The notes: generated by a model not told the origin, from the sequence alone. DNA of 33,429 nucleotides from Burkholderiaceae bacterium (GCA_019751755.1 JAIENA010000309.1:1-33429), one strand, 5' to 3'; counted from the stretch's first letter, positions 24,811 to 33,429 are shown. Program-made: numbers and translations.

Positions 24811-26102
24811 AAGCGCGCAGTTTCCCCATCAAAGTGGTCGGTGCTGGTGCGTCCAACACCACCTCGAAGGCCGCCCCTCAACCCGCTTCGATGCCGGCAC
24901 CGGCCGCAGGCTATGCCGGCGCGGCGCTCAATTACCTGCAGCCGGGCGCATTGAATCTGACGGCCTTGCCGCCGCTGTCGCTGTACATCCACTTCCCGTG
25001 GTGCGTGCGCAAGTGCCCGTATTGCGACTTCAATTCGCACGAAGCGCAAGACCGCGCCTTCCCGGAAGAAGAATACCTGGCGGCCTTGCGCCTGGACCTG
25101 GAAATGGCGCTGCCATTGATCTGGGGCCGCAAGATCCACACGATCTTCATTGGCGGCGGCACACCGAGCCTGATGTCAGCAAGCGGGCTGGAGCGCTTGA
25201 TGTCGGACGTGCGCACCTTGCTGCCGATGGATGCCGACATCGAAATCACGATGGAAGCCAATCCCGGCACGTTTGAGGCGGAAAAATTCAAGTCCTACCG
25301 CGCCAGCGGCATCAACCGCCTGTCGATCGGCATCCAGAGTTTCAATGCCGGCCACCTGGCGGCGCTGGGCCGCATCCACGATGGCGGCGAGGCGCGCCGC
25401 GCGGTGGAGATCGCGCAAGCGACGTTCGACAACTTCAACTTGGACCTGATGTACGCGCTGCCGACGCAAACGCTGGAGCAGGCCCGCGCCGACATCGAAA
25501 CCGCGCTCAGCTTCCAGCCACCGCACCTGTCGCTGTACCACTTGACGATGGAGCCGAACACGGTCTTCGCCAAGTATCCGCCGGCGCTGCCGGACGACGA
25601 CGCCAGCGCCGACATGCAGGACATGATTGCCGAGCTGACGGCGGCGCACGGCTATGGCCACTACGAAGTGTCGGCCTATGCCCGGCCGGGCCGCCAGGCG
25701 CGCCACAACCTCAATTACTGGACCTTTGGCGATTACCTCGGCATCGGCGCCGGCGCGCATTCCAAGATTTCATTCCCGCACCGCATTTTGCGCCAGGCGC
25801 GCTACAAGCAGCCGAAGACGTATATGGAGCAGGTCAAGGCGGGTAATCCGGTGCACGAGGAACGGGAAATCGGCCGCGACGAGATGGGCTTTGAATTCAT
25901 GCTCAACACGCTGCGCCTGCGCGACGGCTTCCCGCCGCAGCTGTTCCCGGAACGTACCGGCCTGCAAATCAACGCCATCGACCAGGCGCTCAACGCCGCC
26001 GAAGCCAAGGGCTTATTGGTGCGCGACCATTTGCTGATCAAGCCGACGGACCTGGGGCAGCGCTTCTTGAATGATTTGCAGGAAATGTTTTTGGGCGAGT
26101 GA
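24807..26102 (+). CDS. hemW: Radical SAM heme chaperone HemW
   Basis: HemW is a radical-SAM-family protein reported to bind heme and deliver it to membrane respiratory enzymes; it was formerly annotated as an oxygen-independent coproporphyrinogen oxidase. The protein has 431 residues. The cluster-binding motif CVRKCPYCDF places Cys at 66, 70 and 73. The SAM-binding FIGGGTPSLMSASGLERLM and EITMEANPGTFEAEKF follow, then RLSIGIQSFNAGHLAALGR and DLMYALPTQTLEQARADIE. It lacks the extra Cys after the motif that marks true HemN (the motif is CxxxCxYCDF), which agrees with HemW. The first 55 residues are a low-complexity Ala/Pro-rich extension longer than in most homologues. Start set by overlap with rdgB. 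Confidence 0.95.
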   Translation: MKARSFPIKVVGAGASNTTSKAAPQPASMPAPAAGYAGAALNYLQPGALNLTALPPLSLYIHFPWCVRKCPYCDFNSHEAQDRAFPEEEYLAALRLDLEMALPLIWGRKIHTIFIGGGTPSLMSASGLERLMSDVRTLLPMDADIEITMEANPGTFEAEKFKSYRASGINRLSIGIQSFNAGHLAALGRIHDGGEARRAVEIAQATFDNFNLDLMYALPTQTLEQARADIETALSFQPPHLSLYHLTMEPNTVFAKYPPALPDDDASADMQDMIAELTAAHGYGHYEVSAYARPGRQARHNLNYWTFGDYLGIGAGAHSKISFPHRILRQARYKQPKTYMEQVKAGNPVHEEREIGRDEMGFEFMLNTLRLRDGFPPQLFPERTGLQINAIDQALNAAEAKGLLVRDHLLIKPTDLGQRFLNDLQEMFLGE

Positions 26103-26114
26103 GGCGCGCAGCCG

Positions 26115-27191
26115 TCAGGCAAACCCTTTGACGGCCCGCAAGTCCGGCTTTTCCACCCAGCGCGCAAAGGCTTCAGCCATGCGGGCGCTTTCGCCGATGG
26201 CTTGCTGCCAGTCGCGGATGCGGGCGTCGTGATGTTGGCCGTAGGCCTTGAAGTCGTTGCGGTCCGGCAGCTTGCCGTTCGGCAGGCGCGCCACGAAGGC
26301 GGGGGACGGCGACACCAGCACCACGTTTTCCAGCGCCGCGTCGCGCGCGCGGCGCCACGGCATTGATTTGTCGAGCCAGCCCGGCACGATGTGATCCGAA
26401 AAATGCGGATACAGCACCAGCCCGGGATCGCGCTGGTACGGCAAGTGCAGGTGGTAGTCGATCAGGCCGCCGTCCCAATAGGCGCCGGCTGGCGCGCCGG
26501 GAATGCCGGTGACCGCTTCCAGCACCAGCGGGATCGATCCCGACGCCATCAATGCGCTGTGCAGGTTGGCTTCCGATAAACCGACAAAGTGCCCTGTAAA
26601 CGCATCGAACGATGGCTTCAGCCAGGCCGCATCGTCGCGCCGGTCATGGAAAATCACGCGCTCCATTGCGCCGGCCAGACGCTGGCGCGACAGCGCGTTG
26701 CCCATCGCGGCGCGGATAAACCCGATCATTTCACGCCGGCGGTTGCCGGCGACATGGGCCAGCGGACCGGTGCCGCGCACGGTGATGACGGACAAGTGGT
26801 AGTCGGGATTGTCCAGCATTTCCGCGCCACGGCCATCGAGCAGTTCTTCCAGCAGCGCGCGGCAGGTGCGGCTGACGTAGGCGGCATCGACCTTGGCCGG
26901 ATAGCGCTGGTGCGCATACAGGTGCGCCAGGCGTTTGTGGGCGGCCACCGGATCGGCAAATGACGACGCCGCCATGCGCCAGGCGCCGATCGAGGCGCCA
27001 ATCAGCTTGCGCGGGCGCTTGACCTGCTTGAAGAAATCGCCCGTCATCCACAGGTCCAAGCCGTTCAAAATCAAGCCTTTCGGGCCGCCTGCGGCGGCCG
27101 GCACGATGGCGACATCGGCTGCCTGGAAGCCTTCGCGCTGGATACGCTGGCGGGCACGGTCGCCAATGCGGATGGTGATGGGGGATTGCAT
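26115..27191 (-). CDS. Patatin-like phospholipase family protein
   Basis: A 358-residue predicted lipid acyl hydrolase. The oxyanion-hole glycine motif is AAAGGPKGLILNG (GGPKG at residues 35-39), the nucleophile elbow is LIGASIGAWRMAA (Ser67) and the catalytic Asp is in YWDGGLIDYH, so the Ser-Asp dyad is complete. There is no signal peptide. Starts at 27236 and 27263 are in frame, but both lie in or beyond the 31-bp palindrome and yield non-family residues, so I chose the ATG at 27191. No clear Shine-Dalgarno is visible; TACAAT on the minus strand (27227-27222) may be a -10. Substrate and role are unknown. Confidence 0.88.
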   Translation of the reverse strand: MQSPITIRIGDRARQRIQREGFQAADVAIVPAAAGGPKGLILNGLDLWMTGDFFKQVKRPRKLIGASIGAWRMAASSFADPVAAHKRLAHLYAHQRYPAKVDAAYVSRTCRALLEELLDGRGAEMLDNPDYHLSVITVRGTGPLAHVAGNRRREMIGFIRAAMGNALSRQRLAGAMERVIFHDRRDDAAWLKPSFDAFTGHFVGLSEANLHSALMASGSIPLVLEAVTGIPGAPAGAYWDGGLIDYHLHLPYQRDPGLVLYPHFSDHIVPGWLDKSMPWRRARDAALENVVLVSPSPAFVARLPNGKLPDRNDFKAYGQHHDARIRDWQQAIGESARMAEAFARWVEKPDLRAVKGFA

Positions 27192-27233
27192 GGTCAGTCG
27201 ATTGAGGGACAAAGAATCGTTATTGTACGTCGC

Positions 27234-27264
27234 CATGGTGGCAAGGCCGGGCCTTGCCACCATG
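27234..27264. repeat. 31-bp perfect palindrome downstream of the efflux operon
   Basis: Arms CATGGTGGCAAGGCC (27234-27248) and GGCCTTGCCACCATG (27250-27264) are perfectly complementary around a single central G. It begins 22 bp after the stop of the outer-membrane lipoprotein gene and lies 43 bp before the patatin start, all on the minus strand. It would form a 13- to 14-bp GC-rich stem in RNA. No U-tract follows, so it is not a standard intrinsic terminator, though it probably insulates the patatin gene from the efflux transcript or stabilises the 3-prime end. Confidence 0.85.
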
Positions 27265-27285
27265 CGTCATGCGGGGCTGCCGGGA

Positions 27286-28743
27286 CTATTGAACGCCGCC
27301 GCCGAGTGCCTTGTAGAGGTCGATCGCGCTGGTGGCCCGCAGCAATCGCGCCTGCACCAGCGATTGCTCGGCGCTGAACAATTCACGCTGGGCGTCGAGC
27401 ACGTCGAGCGAACTGGCCACGCCGTTCTCAAAGCGCAAGGTCAGCAGCTTCAAACGGTCGGCCTGGGCTTCCTGGATCGCCCGTTGCGCCGTCACCTGGC
27501 TGCCCAGATAGCTGCGCGCGGCGAGGGCATCGGCGACTTCGCGGAACGCGACCTGGATGGTTTTTTCGTAGTCGGCCACGGCCAGATGCTTGCGGGTGTC
27601 CGCCAGCGACAAATTCGCCTGATTACGGCCGCCGGCAAAGATCGGCAGCACCAGTTGCGGCGTAAACGACCACGCGCCGCTGCCGCCATCGAACAAGCCA
27701 CCAAACGTCGGGCTGGCGCTGCCCAGCGCCGCCGTCAGGCTGACGCGCGGGAAGAAGGCGGCGCGCGCGGCGCCGATATTGGCGTTGGCCGCTTGCAGGC
27801 GCTGTTCTGCGGCGCGGATATCGGGACGGCGCGCCAGCAAGTCCGACGGCAAGCCTTCGGGCAGGGCCGCCAGTGCATCGATGGCGCTATCGGACAGCAA
27901 TGCCGATGGCATCGCTGCACCAGCACCAGCGGCGCCCACCGCGTCGGTGACAGCTGGCCCGCTCTGTCCGGTCAACACGGTCAGCGCATTGGCTGCCTGG
28001 GCCCGCTGGCGCGCCACCGTCAATGCCGCCACACGCGCCGTTTCCATCAGCGTTTCATTCGAGCGCAAGTCGAGCCGCGACGAGGCCCCTGCGTCCACGC
28101 GCTGCCGCGTCAAGCCATAAGTCTTGGCCCGCGCGTCATAGGTGCGTTGCGCCAGCGCCGCCTGTTCGGCCAGCGCCCGTTCCGTGTAGTACGCTTTCGC
28201 GGTTTCCGCCACCACCGTCAGTTGCGCCGCCAGCCGTGCTTCATCGGTGGCGAGATAAGACGCCAGCGCGGCATCCGACAGGCTTTTGACGCGGCCAAAG
28301 AAATCGAGCTCGAACGCTGGCACCGCGATGCCGGCGTCGGCGCGCTGCCCGATCGTGGCGCGGCCGCTGGACGACAGCGCGGCCGGCGTGCGGGAACGCG
28401 CTTCGCTGACGTTGGCGTTCACGGTTGGCAAGCGGTCGGCCGATTGCACGGTATATTGCGCCCGCGCTTCCTCGACGCGCAAGGCGGCGCTGCGCAAGTC
28501 GCGATTGTGTTCCAGCGCGGCGGCAATCAGTTGCTGCAGGCGCGGGTCCGTAAAATAGTCGCGCCAGCCGGTGTCATGGGCCGCCTTGCCCTGCGCCGCA
28601 GGGATGGTGGTGGCCATTCCAGCCACGACAGGCGTGACGGGATAGATGTCGGCCACAGGTGCTGCCGGACGTTCATAGCGCGGCGCCATCGAGCAGCCGG
28701 CCAATGCCATGGCGACCATGGCGGATAAGATGTTCAGTTTCAT
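27286..28743 (-). CDS. RND efflux outer-membrane lipoprotein (NodT/OprM family)
   Basis: A 485-residue TolC-like outer-membrane channel that completes the tripartite pump. The signal peptide ends in a lipobox (AMALAGCSMAPRYERP, lipidated Cys17). Two outer-membrane-efflux repeats follow, one around DYFTDPRLQQLIAAALEHNR to LDLRSNETL and the second around LLARRPDIRAAEQRLQAANA to LSLADTRKHLAVADYEKTIQ. Other family features are FFPRVSLTAALG and GVASSLDVLDAQRELFSAEQ near the end. Its ATG overlaps the stop of the RND pump gene by 4 bp, so they are translationally coupled. It is the last gene of the operon. Confidence 0.95.
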   Translation of the reverse strand: MKLNILSAMVAMALAGCSMAPRYERPAAPVADIYPVTPVVAGMATTIPAAQGKAAHDTGWRDYFTDPRLQQLIAAALEHNRDLRSAALRVEEARAQYTVQSADRLPTVNANVSEARSRTPAALSSSGRATIGQRADAGIAVPAFELDFFGRVKSLSDAALASYLATDEARLAAQLTVVAETAKAYYTERALAEQAALAQRTYDARAKTYGLTRQRVDAGASSRLDLRSNETLMETARVAALTVARQRAQAANALTVLTGQSGPAVTDAVGAAGAGAAMPSALLSDSAIDALAALPEGLPSDLLARRPDIRAAEQRLQAANANIGAARAAFFPRVSLTAALGSASPTFGGLFDGGSGAWSFTPQLVLPIFAGGRNQANLSLADTRKHLAVADYEKTIQVAFREVADALAARSYLGSQVTAQRAIQEAQADRLKLLTLRFENGVASSLDVLDAQRELFSAEQSLVQARLLRATSAIDLYKALGGGVQ

Positions 28744-31700
28744 TTGGCCGGGTTCTCCGGTAAATCCAGTTCATGTGCGGCCAGGCGGCGCTGGCGCTCG
28801 CTGCCTTTGAAAATGCGGCGAATCACGACAAAGAACACCGGCACCAGGAACACCGCCAGCACCGTGGCGGTGATCATGCCGCCCATCACGCCGGTGCCGA
28901 TGGCGCGCTGGCTGGCCGAACCGGCGCCGCTGGCGATGACCAGCGGCAGCACGCCGAGGATGAACGCCAGCGACGTCATGATGATGGGGCGGAAGCGCAG
29001 GTGCACCGCTTCCAGCGTGGCTTCCACCAGCCCTTTACCTTGTGCCTGCAAGTCCTTGGCAAACTCGATAATCAAAATCGCGTTCTTCGCCGACAGGCCG
29101 ATAATCGCAATCAGGCCGACCTTGAAATACACGTCGTTCGGCAAATCGCGCAGGGTCGCTCCCAGCAGCGCGCCGAGGATCCCCAGCGGCACCACCAGCA
29201 GCACTGCGATCGGGATCGATTCGCTTTCATACAGCGCGGCCAGCACCAGGAAGGCCGCCAGCATCGACAGCGCGAACAGCGCCGGCGCCTGCGAGCCCGA
29301 GGTTTTTTCTTCCAGCGACTGCCCGGTCCATTCAATCCCGAAGCCGGGCGGCAATTGCTGCGCCAGGCGTTCGAGTTCGTCCATCGCTTCGCCGGTGCTG
29401 TAACCGGCTTGCGCGTCGCCGCTGAGGCGGATCGCCGGATAGCCGTTGTAGCGCACCAGCTGCATCGCGCCGCTGACCCAGGTCGATGACGCGAACGACG
29501 CCAGCGGCACCATGGCGCCGGAGGCGCTCTTGACGTGGATGCGCAGAATATCTTCCGGCTGCAGGCGGCGCGGCGCATCGGCCTGCGCGATGACGCGCTG
29601 CTGGCGGCCGCTGGACGTGAAGTCGTTGACATAGCTGGAGCCCAGCGCCACCGACAGCGCATTGTTAATGTCGGCAAACGACACGCCCAGCGCATAGGCT
29701 TTTTCACGGTCGATGTCGAGTTGCAGTTGCGGCGCATCTTCCAGTCCTTCCGGGCGCACGCCTTTCAGTACCGGGCTCTTTGCCGCCAGACCCAGTAACT
29801 GGTTGCGCGCGGCTACCAGCGCCGCGTGGCCCTGGCTGCTGCGGTCCTGCAGGCGCAGCGTGACGCCGGTGGCGTTGCCCAGTTCGCGGATCGGCGGCGG
29901 GCTGAGGGCAAAGATGCTGGCGTCGGCAATCCCGGACAGGGCCTTGAAGGCGCGTCCGGCCACCTTGTCGGCCGCATCGTCCGGCCCCCGTTCACTCCAG
30001 TCTTTCAGCGGCACGAACACCAAACCGGCATTCTGGCCATTGCCGGAGAAACTGAAGCCGGCCACCGCGATGGTGCGCGCCACCGCTGTTTGTTCGCGCA
30101 GGTAGCTGTCGACCTTGGTCAGCACTTCTTCCGTGCGGCTCTTCGACGCGCCGGGCGGCAATTGCACGTTGACGACGATGTAGCCCTGGTCTTCGTTCGG
30201 CAGGAACGACGACGGCAGGCGCACATACAGCCAGGCCACCACACCGCACACCAGCGCGAAGACCACCATGTAGCGGCCGGTGCGCGTCAGGATACGGGCG
30301 ATCATCGACTGGTAGCCGGTGGCGGTGGCGGCGAAGCGGCGGTTGAACCAGCCGAAGAAGCCGCGTTTTTCATGGTGTCCGGCCGGGATCGGTTTGAGCA
30401 GGGTGGCGCACAGCGCCGGCGTCAAGGTCAGCGCCATCAGCGCCGAGAACACCATGGCCGACACCATCGACAGCGAGAACTGGCGGTAAATCGCACCCAC
30501 GGCGCCGCCAAAGAACGCCATCGGAATAAACACGGCGATCAGCACCAGGGTGATGCCGATGATGGCGCCGGTGATCTGGTCCATGGCCTTGCGGGTCGCC
30601 GCGCGCGGCGACAGGCCTTCCTCGCTCATGATGCGTTCGACGTTTTCCACCACCACGATGGCGTCATCGACCAGGATGCCGATCGCCAGCACCATGCCGA
30701 ACATGGTCAGCACGTTGATCGAGAAGCCGGCCAGCTGCATGACGGCAAAGGTGCCCAACAGCGCCACCGGCACCACGATGGTGGGAATCAAGGTATAGCG
30801 GAAGTTCTGCAGGAACAGGTACATCACGAGGAACACCAGCAGCACCGCTTCGAGCAGGGTCTTTACTACTTCCTCGATCGAGATCTTGACGAACAGCGAG
30901 GTGTCGTAGGGGATCGTGTAGGTCAGGCCGGGCGGGAAATATTTCGACAGTTCGTCCATCTTGGCGCGCACCACGTTGGCGGTGGCCAGCGCATTGCCGG
31001 TCAGCGATTGCTGCACGGCGATGGCAACAAACGGCTTGCCGTTCAGGCGCGCGCTGATCGCGTTCGAGGCGCCCGCCATTTCAATCCGCGCCACGTCGGA
31101 CAAACGTACGGTGGCGCCGCTGCCGGCGCCGCGCAGTACGATGCGGCCGAATTCCTCGGGCGACGTCAATTGTCCCTGCACCACCACCGGCGCCGACCAG
31201 GTCTGCGAGCGGGGCGAGGGCAGGTCGCCCAGCGTGCCGGCCGTCACTTGCGCATTTTGCGCGCGGATCGCGGCCGTCACGTCGGCCATCGACAACTTGT
31301 AGCCGACCAGCTTGTCCGGATCGATCCAGATCCGCATCGCGCGTTCGGTGCCGAACAACTGGGCTTGCCCCACGCCTGGCAGGCGCTTGATTTCATTGAC
31401 CACGTTGCGGGCCAGGTAATCGCCGATGGCGGCGGTGTCCATCGTGCCATCGGTGGACGCGGCGCCAACGAACATCAGGATATTGCTGCGCGCCTTGTTG
31501 ACCTGCACGCCTTGCTGGGTGACCGCTTGCGGCAGGCGCGATTCGACCCGCTTGATGCGGTTTTGCACGTCGACGGCGGCCAGGTCCGGATTGGTGCCGG
31601 GCTGGAACGTCACCGTGATGCTGACGCTGCCATTGGCTTCGCTTTGCGATTCGACGTATTGCAAGCCATCCGCGCCATTCATTTCCTGCTCGATCACGCT

Positions 31701-31886
31701 GGTGACGGCATCGTCGAGCACCTGCGCGGTGGCGCCGGGATAGGTGGCGGAAATCACGATGGACGGCGGCGCGATGGTCGGATATTGCGCCACCGGCAGC
31801 ATGGTGATCGCCAGCATCCCGCCCAGCAGGATGAACAGCGCGATCACCCACGCGAAGACGGGGCGGTCGATAAAGAATTTTGCCAT
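28740..31886 (-). CDS. RND multidrug efflux permease (HAE1 family, AcrB/MexB-like)
   Basis: A 1048-residue inner-membrane proton/drug antiporter. The N-terminus MAKFFIDRPVFAWVIALFIL is typical of AcrB/MexB. Twelve membrane helices are expected in the usual 1+5+1+5 layout, with two large periplasmic loops. The proton-relay Asp pair is visible in AIGILVDDAIVVVENVERIM (TM4), and the pore motif ITGAIIGITLVLIAVFIPMA is conserved. The C-terminal half repeats the pattern (VGLIAIIGLSAKNAILIIEF with the relay Lys). Length and motifs point to hydrophobic and amphiphilic drugs as substrates rather than metals. It starts 12 bp after the adaptor stop and overlaps the channel gene. Confidence 0.96.
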   Translation of the reverse strand: MAKFFIDRPVFAWVIALFILLGGMLAITMLPVAQYPTIAPPSIVISATYPGATAQVLDDAVTSVIEQEMNGADGLQYVESQSEANGSVSITVTFQPGTNPDLAAVDVQNRIKRVESRLPQAVTQQGVQVNKARSNILMFVGAASTDGTMDTAAIGDYLARNVVNEIKRLPGVGQAQLFGTERAMRIWIDPDKLVGYKLSMADVTAAIRAQNAQVTAGTLGDLPSPRSQTWSAPVVVQGQLTSPEEFGRIVLRGAGSGATVRLSDVARIEMAGASNAISARLNGKPFVAIAVQQSLTGNALATANVVRAKMDELSKYFPPGLTYTIPYDTSLFVKISIEEVVKTLLEAVLLVFLVMYLFLQNFRYTLIPTIVVPVALLGTFAVMQLAGFSINVLTMFGMVLAIGILVDDAIVVVENVERIMSEEGLSPRAATRKAMDQITGAIIGITLVLIAVFIPMAFFGGAVGAIYRQFSLSMVSAMVFSALMALTLTPALCATLLKPIPAGHHEKRGFFGWFNRRFAATATGYQSMIARILTRTGRYMVVFALVCGVVAWLYVRLPSSFLPNEDQGYIVVNVQLPPGASKSRTEEVLTKVDSYLREQTAVARTIAVAGFSFSGNGQNAGLVFVPLKDWSERGPDDAADKVAGRAFKALSGIADASIFALSPPPIRELGNATGVTLRLQDRSSQGHAALVAARNQLLGLAAKSPVLKGVRPEGLEDAPQLQLDIDREKAYALGVSFADINNALSVALGSSYVNDFTSSGRQQRVIAQADAPRRLQPEDILRIHVKSASGAMVPLASFASSTWVSGAMQLVRYNGYPAIRLSGDAQAGYSTGEAMDELERLAQQLPPGFGIEWTGQSLEEKTSGSQAPALFALSMLAAFLVLAALYESESIPIAVLLVVPLGILGALLGATLRDLPNDVYFKVGLIAIIGLSAKNAILIIEFAKDLQAQGKGLVEATLEAVHLRFRPIIMTSLAFILGVLPLVIASGAGSASQRAIGTGVMGGMITATVLAVFLVPVFFVVIRRIFKGSERQRRLAAHELDLPENPAK

Positions 31887-31898
31887 CGGGTCTCCCGC

Positions 31899-33170
31899 TT
31901 ATTTGGCTGCCGCGGTGGTCGCGGCGGCAGGGGCGGCGGCGGGCGCTGGAATCGGCGCTGGAATGGTCGCTGGCGCGGCCGGGGCGCTGGTCTGGCCGGG
32001 CGCGTTGCCGGCCGGGGGGCCTTGCCATGGTTTGGGCGCGACGACACCGCCCGGCTTGGTTTTCTGGAAGCCTTCGACGATGATTTTTTCGCCGCCCTTC
32101 AAGCCGGCACTGATAATCCAGCGGCCATCGTGCGCGGCATCGGCCTTGACCGGTTGCGAGGTGACCTTGTTGTCGGCGCCGACCACCAGCACGGTGGCGC
32201 CTTCCGGACCGCGCACCACGGCTTGCTGCGGCACCGTGATGCCGGTTTCATTGACGGCCTGCTCCAGCCGGGTGCGCACGTACATGCCCGGCAGCAGGGT
32301 GCGGTCCTGATTCGGGAATTCGGCGCGCATCGTGATGGCGCCCGTGCTTTCATCGACCGACACGTCCGAGAACAGCAGCTTGCCAGCCTTGGCATAGGGC
32401 TGGCCATCTTCCGTCACCAGCGTGACTTTGGCGGCGCCGGCATTGTCCCTGCCATCGGCACGCTTGACCTTGCCCTCTGCCAGCGCCCGGCGCAGTCGCA
32501 GCACATCGGCCGACGATTGCGTGATCGTCACGTAGATCGGGTCCAGCGTTTGCACCACCGCCATTGGCGTGGCTTCGCCCTGTCCGACCAGCGCGCCTTC
32601 GGTCACCAGCGCCCGGCCGACGCGGCCGGCGATCGGCGCTGTCACGGTGGCGTAGCCGAGCGTCAGGCCGGCTGTCTGGCGCGCCGCGCGCGCCGTCGCC
32701 AGGTCCGCCGTGGCCTGCTTTTGCACCGTCACGGCGTCGTCGTATTCCTGGTTGCTGACCGCCTGCGCCGCCAACAACGGTTTATACCGTTTGACTTTCA
32801 GCTCCGCCTGGGCGAGGTTTGCTTCGGCCTTGGCCACGGCCGCCTGCGCGCTGTCGTAGGACGCCTGGAATTGGGCCGGGTCGATTCGGAACAGCACATC
32901 ACCGGCCTTGACGTCGCTGCCTTCCTTGTACACGCGCGCCAGCACGATGCCGGGGGTACGCGCCCGTACTTGCGCAGTGCGCGAGGCCTCCAGCCGGCCC
33001 GGCAATTCGGCCGACAGCGTCAGTTCCGCAGGGGCGACCGTGTAGACGGCCACGTTGGGCGGCGGTGCGGCGGGAGCGGCGGCTTTGTCATTTTTGGGGC
33101 CACAGGCGGCCAGCAACGACAACGTGCCAATGGCGGCGGCAATGGGAATGCAGCGGGGGACTGATCTCAT
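31899..33170 (-). CDS. RND efflux periplasmic adaptor (MFP, AcrA/MexA-like)
   Basis: A 423-residue membrane-fusion lipoprotein linking the pump to the outer-membrane channel. The lipobox is SLLAACGPKN (Cys23). The first lipoyl half follows (GRLEASRTAQVRARTPGIVL, VKAGDVLFRIDPAQF), then an alpha-helical hairpin (SAQAAVAKAEANLAQAELKV), the second lipoyl half (YATVTAPIAGRVGRALVTEG), and the beta-barrel (DPIYVTITQSSADVLRLRR). The last 45 residues are a low-complexity Ala/Pro tail. It is the first gene of the operon. No TetR or MarR repressor gene is adjacent within the window, which is unusual for this arrangement. AGAGAC is the nearest purine-rich stretch upstream. Confidence 0.95.
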   Translation of the reverse strand: MRSVPRCIPIAAAIGTLSLLAACGPKNDKAAAPAAPPPNVAVYTVAPAELTLSAELPGRLEASRTAQVRARTPGIVLARVYKEGSDVKAGDVLFRIDPAQFQASYDSAQAAVAKAEANLAQAELKVKRYKPLLAAQAVSNQEYDDAVTVQKQATADLATARAARQTAGLTLGYATVTAPIAGRVGRALVTEGALVGQGEATPMAVVQTLDPIYVTITQSSADVLRLRRALAEGKVKRADGRDNAGAAKVTLVTEDGQPYAKAGKLLFSDVSVDESTGAITMRAEFPNQDRTLLPGMYVRTRLEQAVNETGITVPQQAVVRGPEGATVLVVGADNKVTSQPVKADAAHDGRWIISAGLKGGEKIIVEGFQKTKPGGVVAPKPWQGPPAGNAPGQTSAPAAPATIPAPIPAPAAAPAAATTAAAK

Positions 33171-33351
33171 GAAGGTCTCTGGAAAGGATGGTCAACGCGA
33201 TACGCCCTGGCGGCTGCGGCAAGGGCGGTGTTAGCCATTGTATAACAGTGCTGCATGTAACGTTTTGTTATCCGTTTCAGCCTTGCAATACACATTCCAG
33301 CAATAAAAAATGGGGCCGCAGCCCCATTGTCGCAACGTTGCGCCGCGCTGA
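33171..33351. promoter_or_regulatory. 5-prime region of the efflux operon with an interrupted palindrome
   Basis: Gene-free 181 bp. On the minus strand, TATACAAT (33244-33237) is a likely -10 for the efflux operon, without a good -35. An inverted repeat ATAACA/TGTTAT (33242-33247 with 33266-33271) surrounds this promoter and contains a smaller one, TAAC-GTTTT-GTTA (33258-33270). This is a plausible repressor site; the protein that binds it is unknown. Confidence 0.4.
33305..33328 (-). terminator. Rho-independent terminator of the gene at the right edge
   Basis: An 8-bp stem AATGGGGC (33309-33316) with GCCCCATT (33321-33328), loop CGCA, is followed on the minus strand by six U residues (A6 at 33305-33310, partly shared with the stem). 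It lies 23 bp beyond the stop of the partial minus-strand gene at 33352. Confidence 0.85.
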
Positions 33352-33429
33352 TTAACTGTCCAGTCCCGTCTGTTCATAAACGCGTTTTACAAATAGCTCG
33401 GGCTTCTGGCGTTGCCACTCCTTTAGCGC
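33352..33429 (-). CDS. C-terminal end of an unidentified gene (partial)
   Basis: The minus strand reads 25 codons from the window edge to TAA at 33352-33354, ending in PELFVKRVYEQTGLDS. Natural-looking amino-acid composition and an intrinsic terminator 23 bp downstream show this is the end of a real gene that continues beyond the window. I do not recognise the family from so short a piece. Confidence 0.65.
   Translation of the reverse strand, partial: ALKEWQRQKPELFVKRVYEQTGLDS

Noticed and set aside
29826..33164. 1112-residue plus-strand open frame opposite the efflux adaptor and pump
   Set aside because: It spans two conserved genes and their junction in antisense, with no recognisable domain; high GC content keeps such frames open.

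Overview
The window looks like chromosomal DNA of a high-GC betaproteobacterium, most likely Oxalobacteraceae (Janthinobacterium/Massilia/Duganella-like). This is inferred from the GC-rich third codon positions and from the core genes greB, spoT/relA-type RSH, rpoZ, gmk, yicC, rph, rdgB and hemW, whose clustering I recall as typical of Burkholderiales. No tRNA, rRNA, CRISPR array, transposase or integrase was seen.

Layout. Positions 75-1272 hold a small membrane protein of unknown function and a divergent greB. Positions 1294-4577 (minus) hold gmk, rpoZ and a bifunctional (p)ppGpp synthetase/hydrolase. Positions 4725-6234 carry a TetR regulator and an alpha/beta hydrolase behind an operator that fills the promoter spacer. 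Positions 6305-7690 (minus) encode an NCS2 purine permease. A gene-free stretch of roughly 0.5 kb with many small inverted repeats follows. Positions 8269-16585 are the most unusual part: three overlapping genes for an exported TPR-CHAT (caspase-like) protein, a filamentous-haemagglutinin-type TpsA exoprotein made of about 15 beta-helix modules, and its TpsB outer-membrane transporter.

The core block then resumes with yicC (minus), a Ser/Thr kinase, a PP2C phosphatase and rph, the last two translationally overlapping. A second accessory block follows: a LysR regulator with a divergent CurA/PTGR-type reductase, and a secreted GH13 alpha-amylase. rdgB and hemW (overlapping) return to the core block. 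Then come a patatin-like phospholipase and, on the minus strand, a complete tripartite RND efflux operon (adaptor, pump, outer-membrane lipoprotein; 33170 to 27286) followed by a striking 31-bp palindrome. The right edge holds the last 25 codons of an unidentified minus-strand gene with its terminator.

How the parts relate. The core genes concern transcription, stringent response and nucleotide/RNA quality control. The accessory modules concern the cell surface and environment: exoprotein secretion, starch degradation, purine uptake, electrophile or ketone reduction, and drug/solvent efflux. The best candidate for a poorly described system is the CHAT-TpsA-TpsB operon, where a caspase-like domain with its His/Cys dyad intact appears to be exported with, and translationally coupled to, a two-partner secretion pair.
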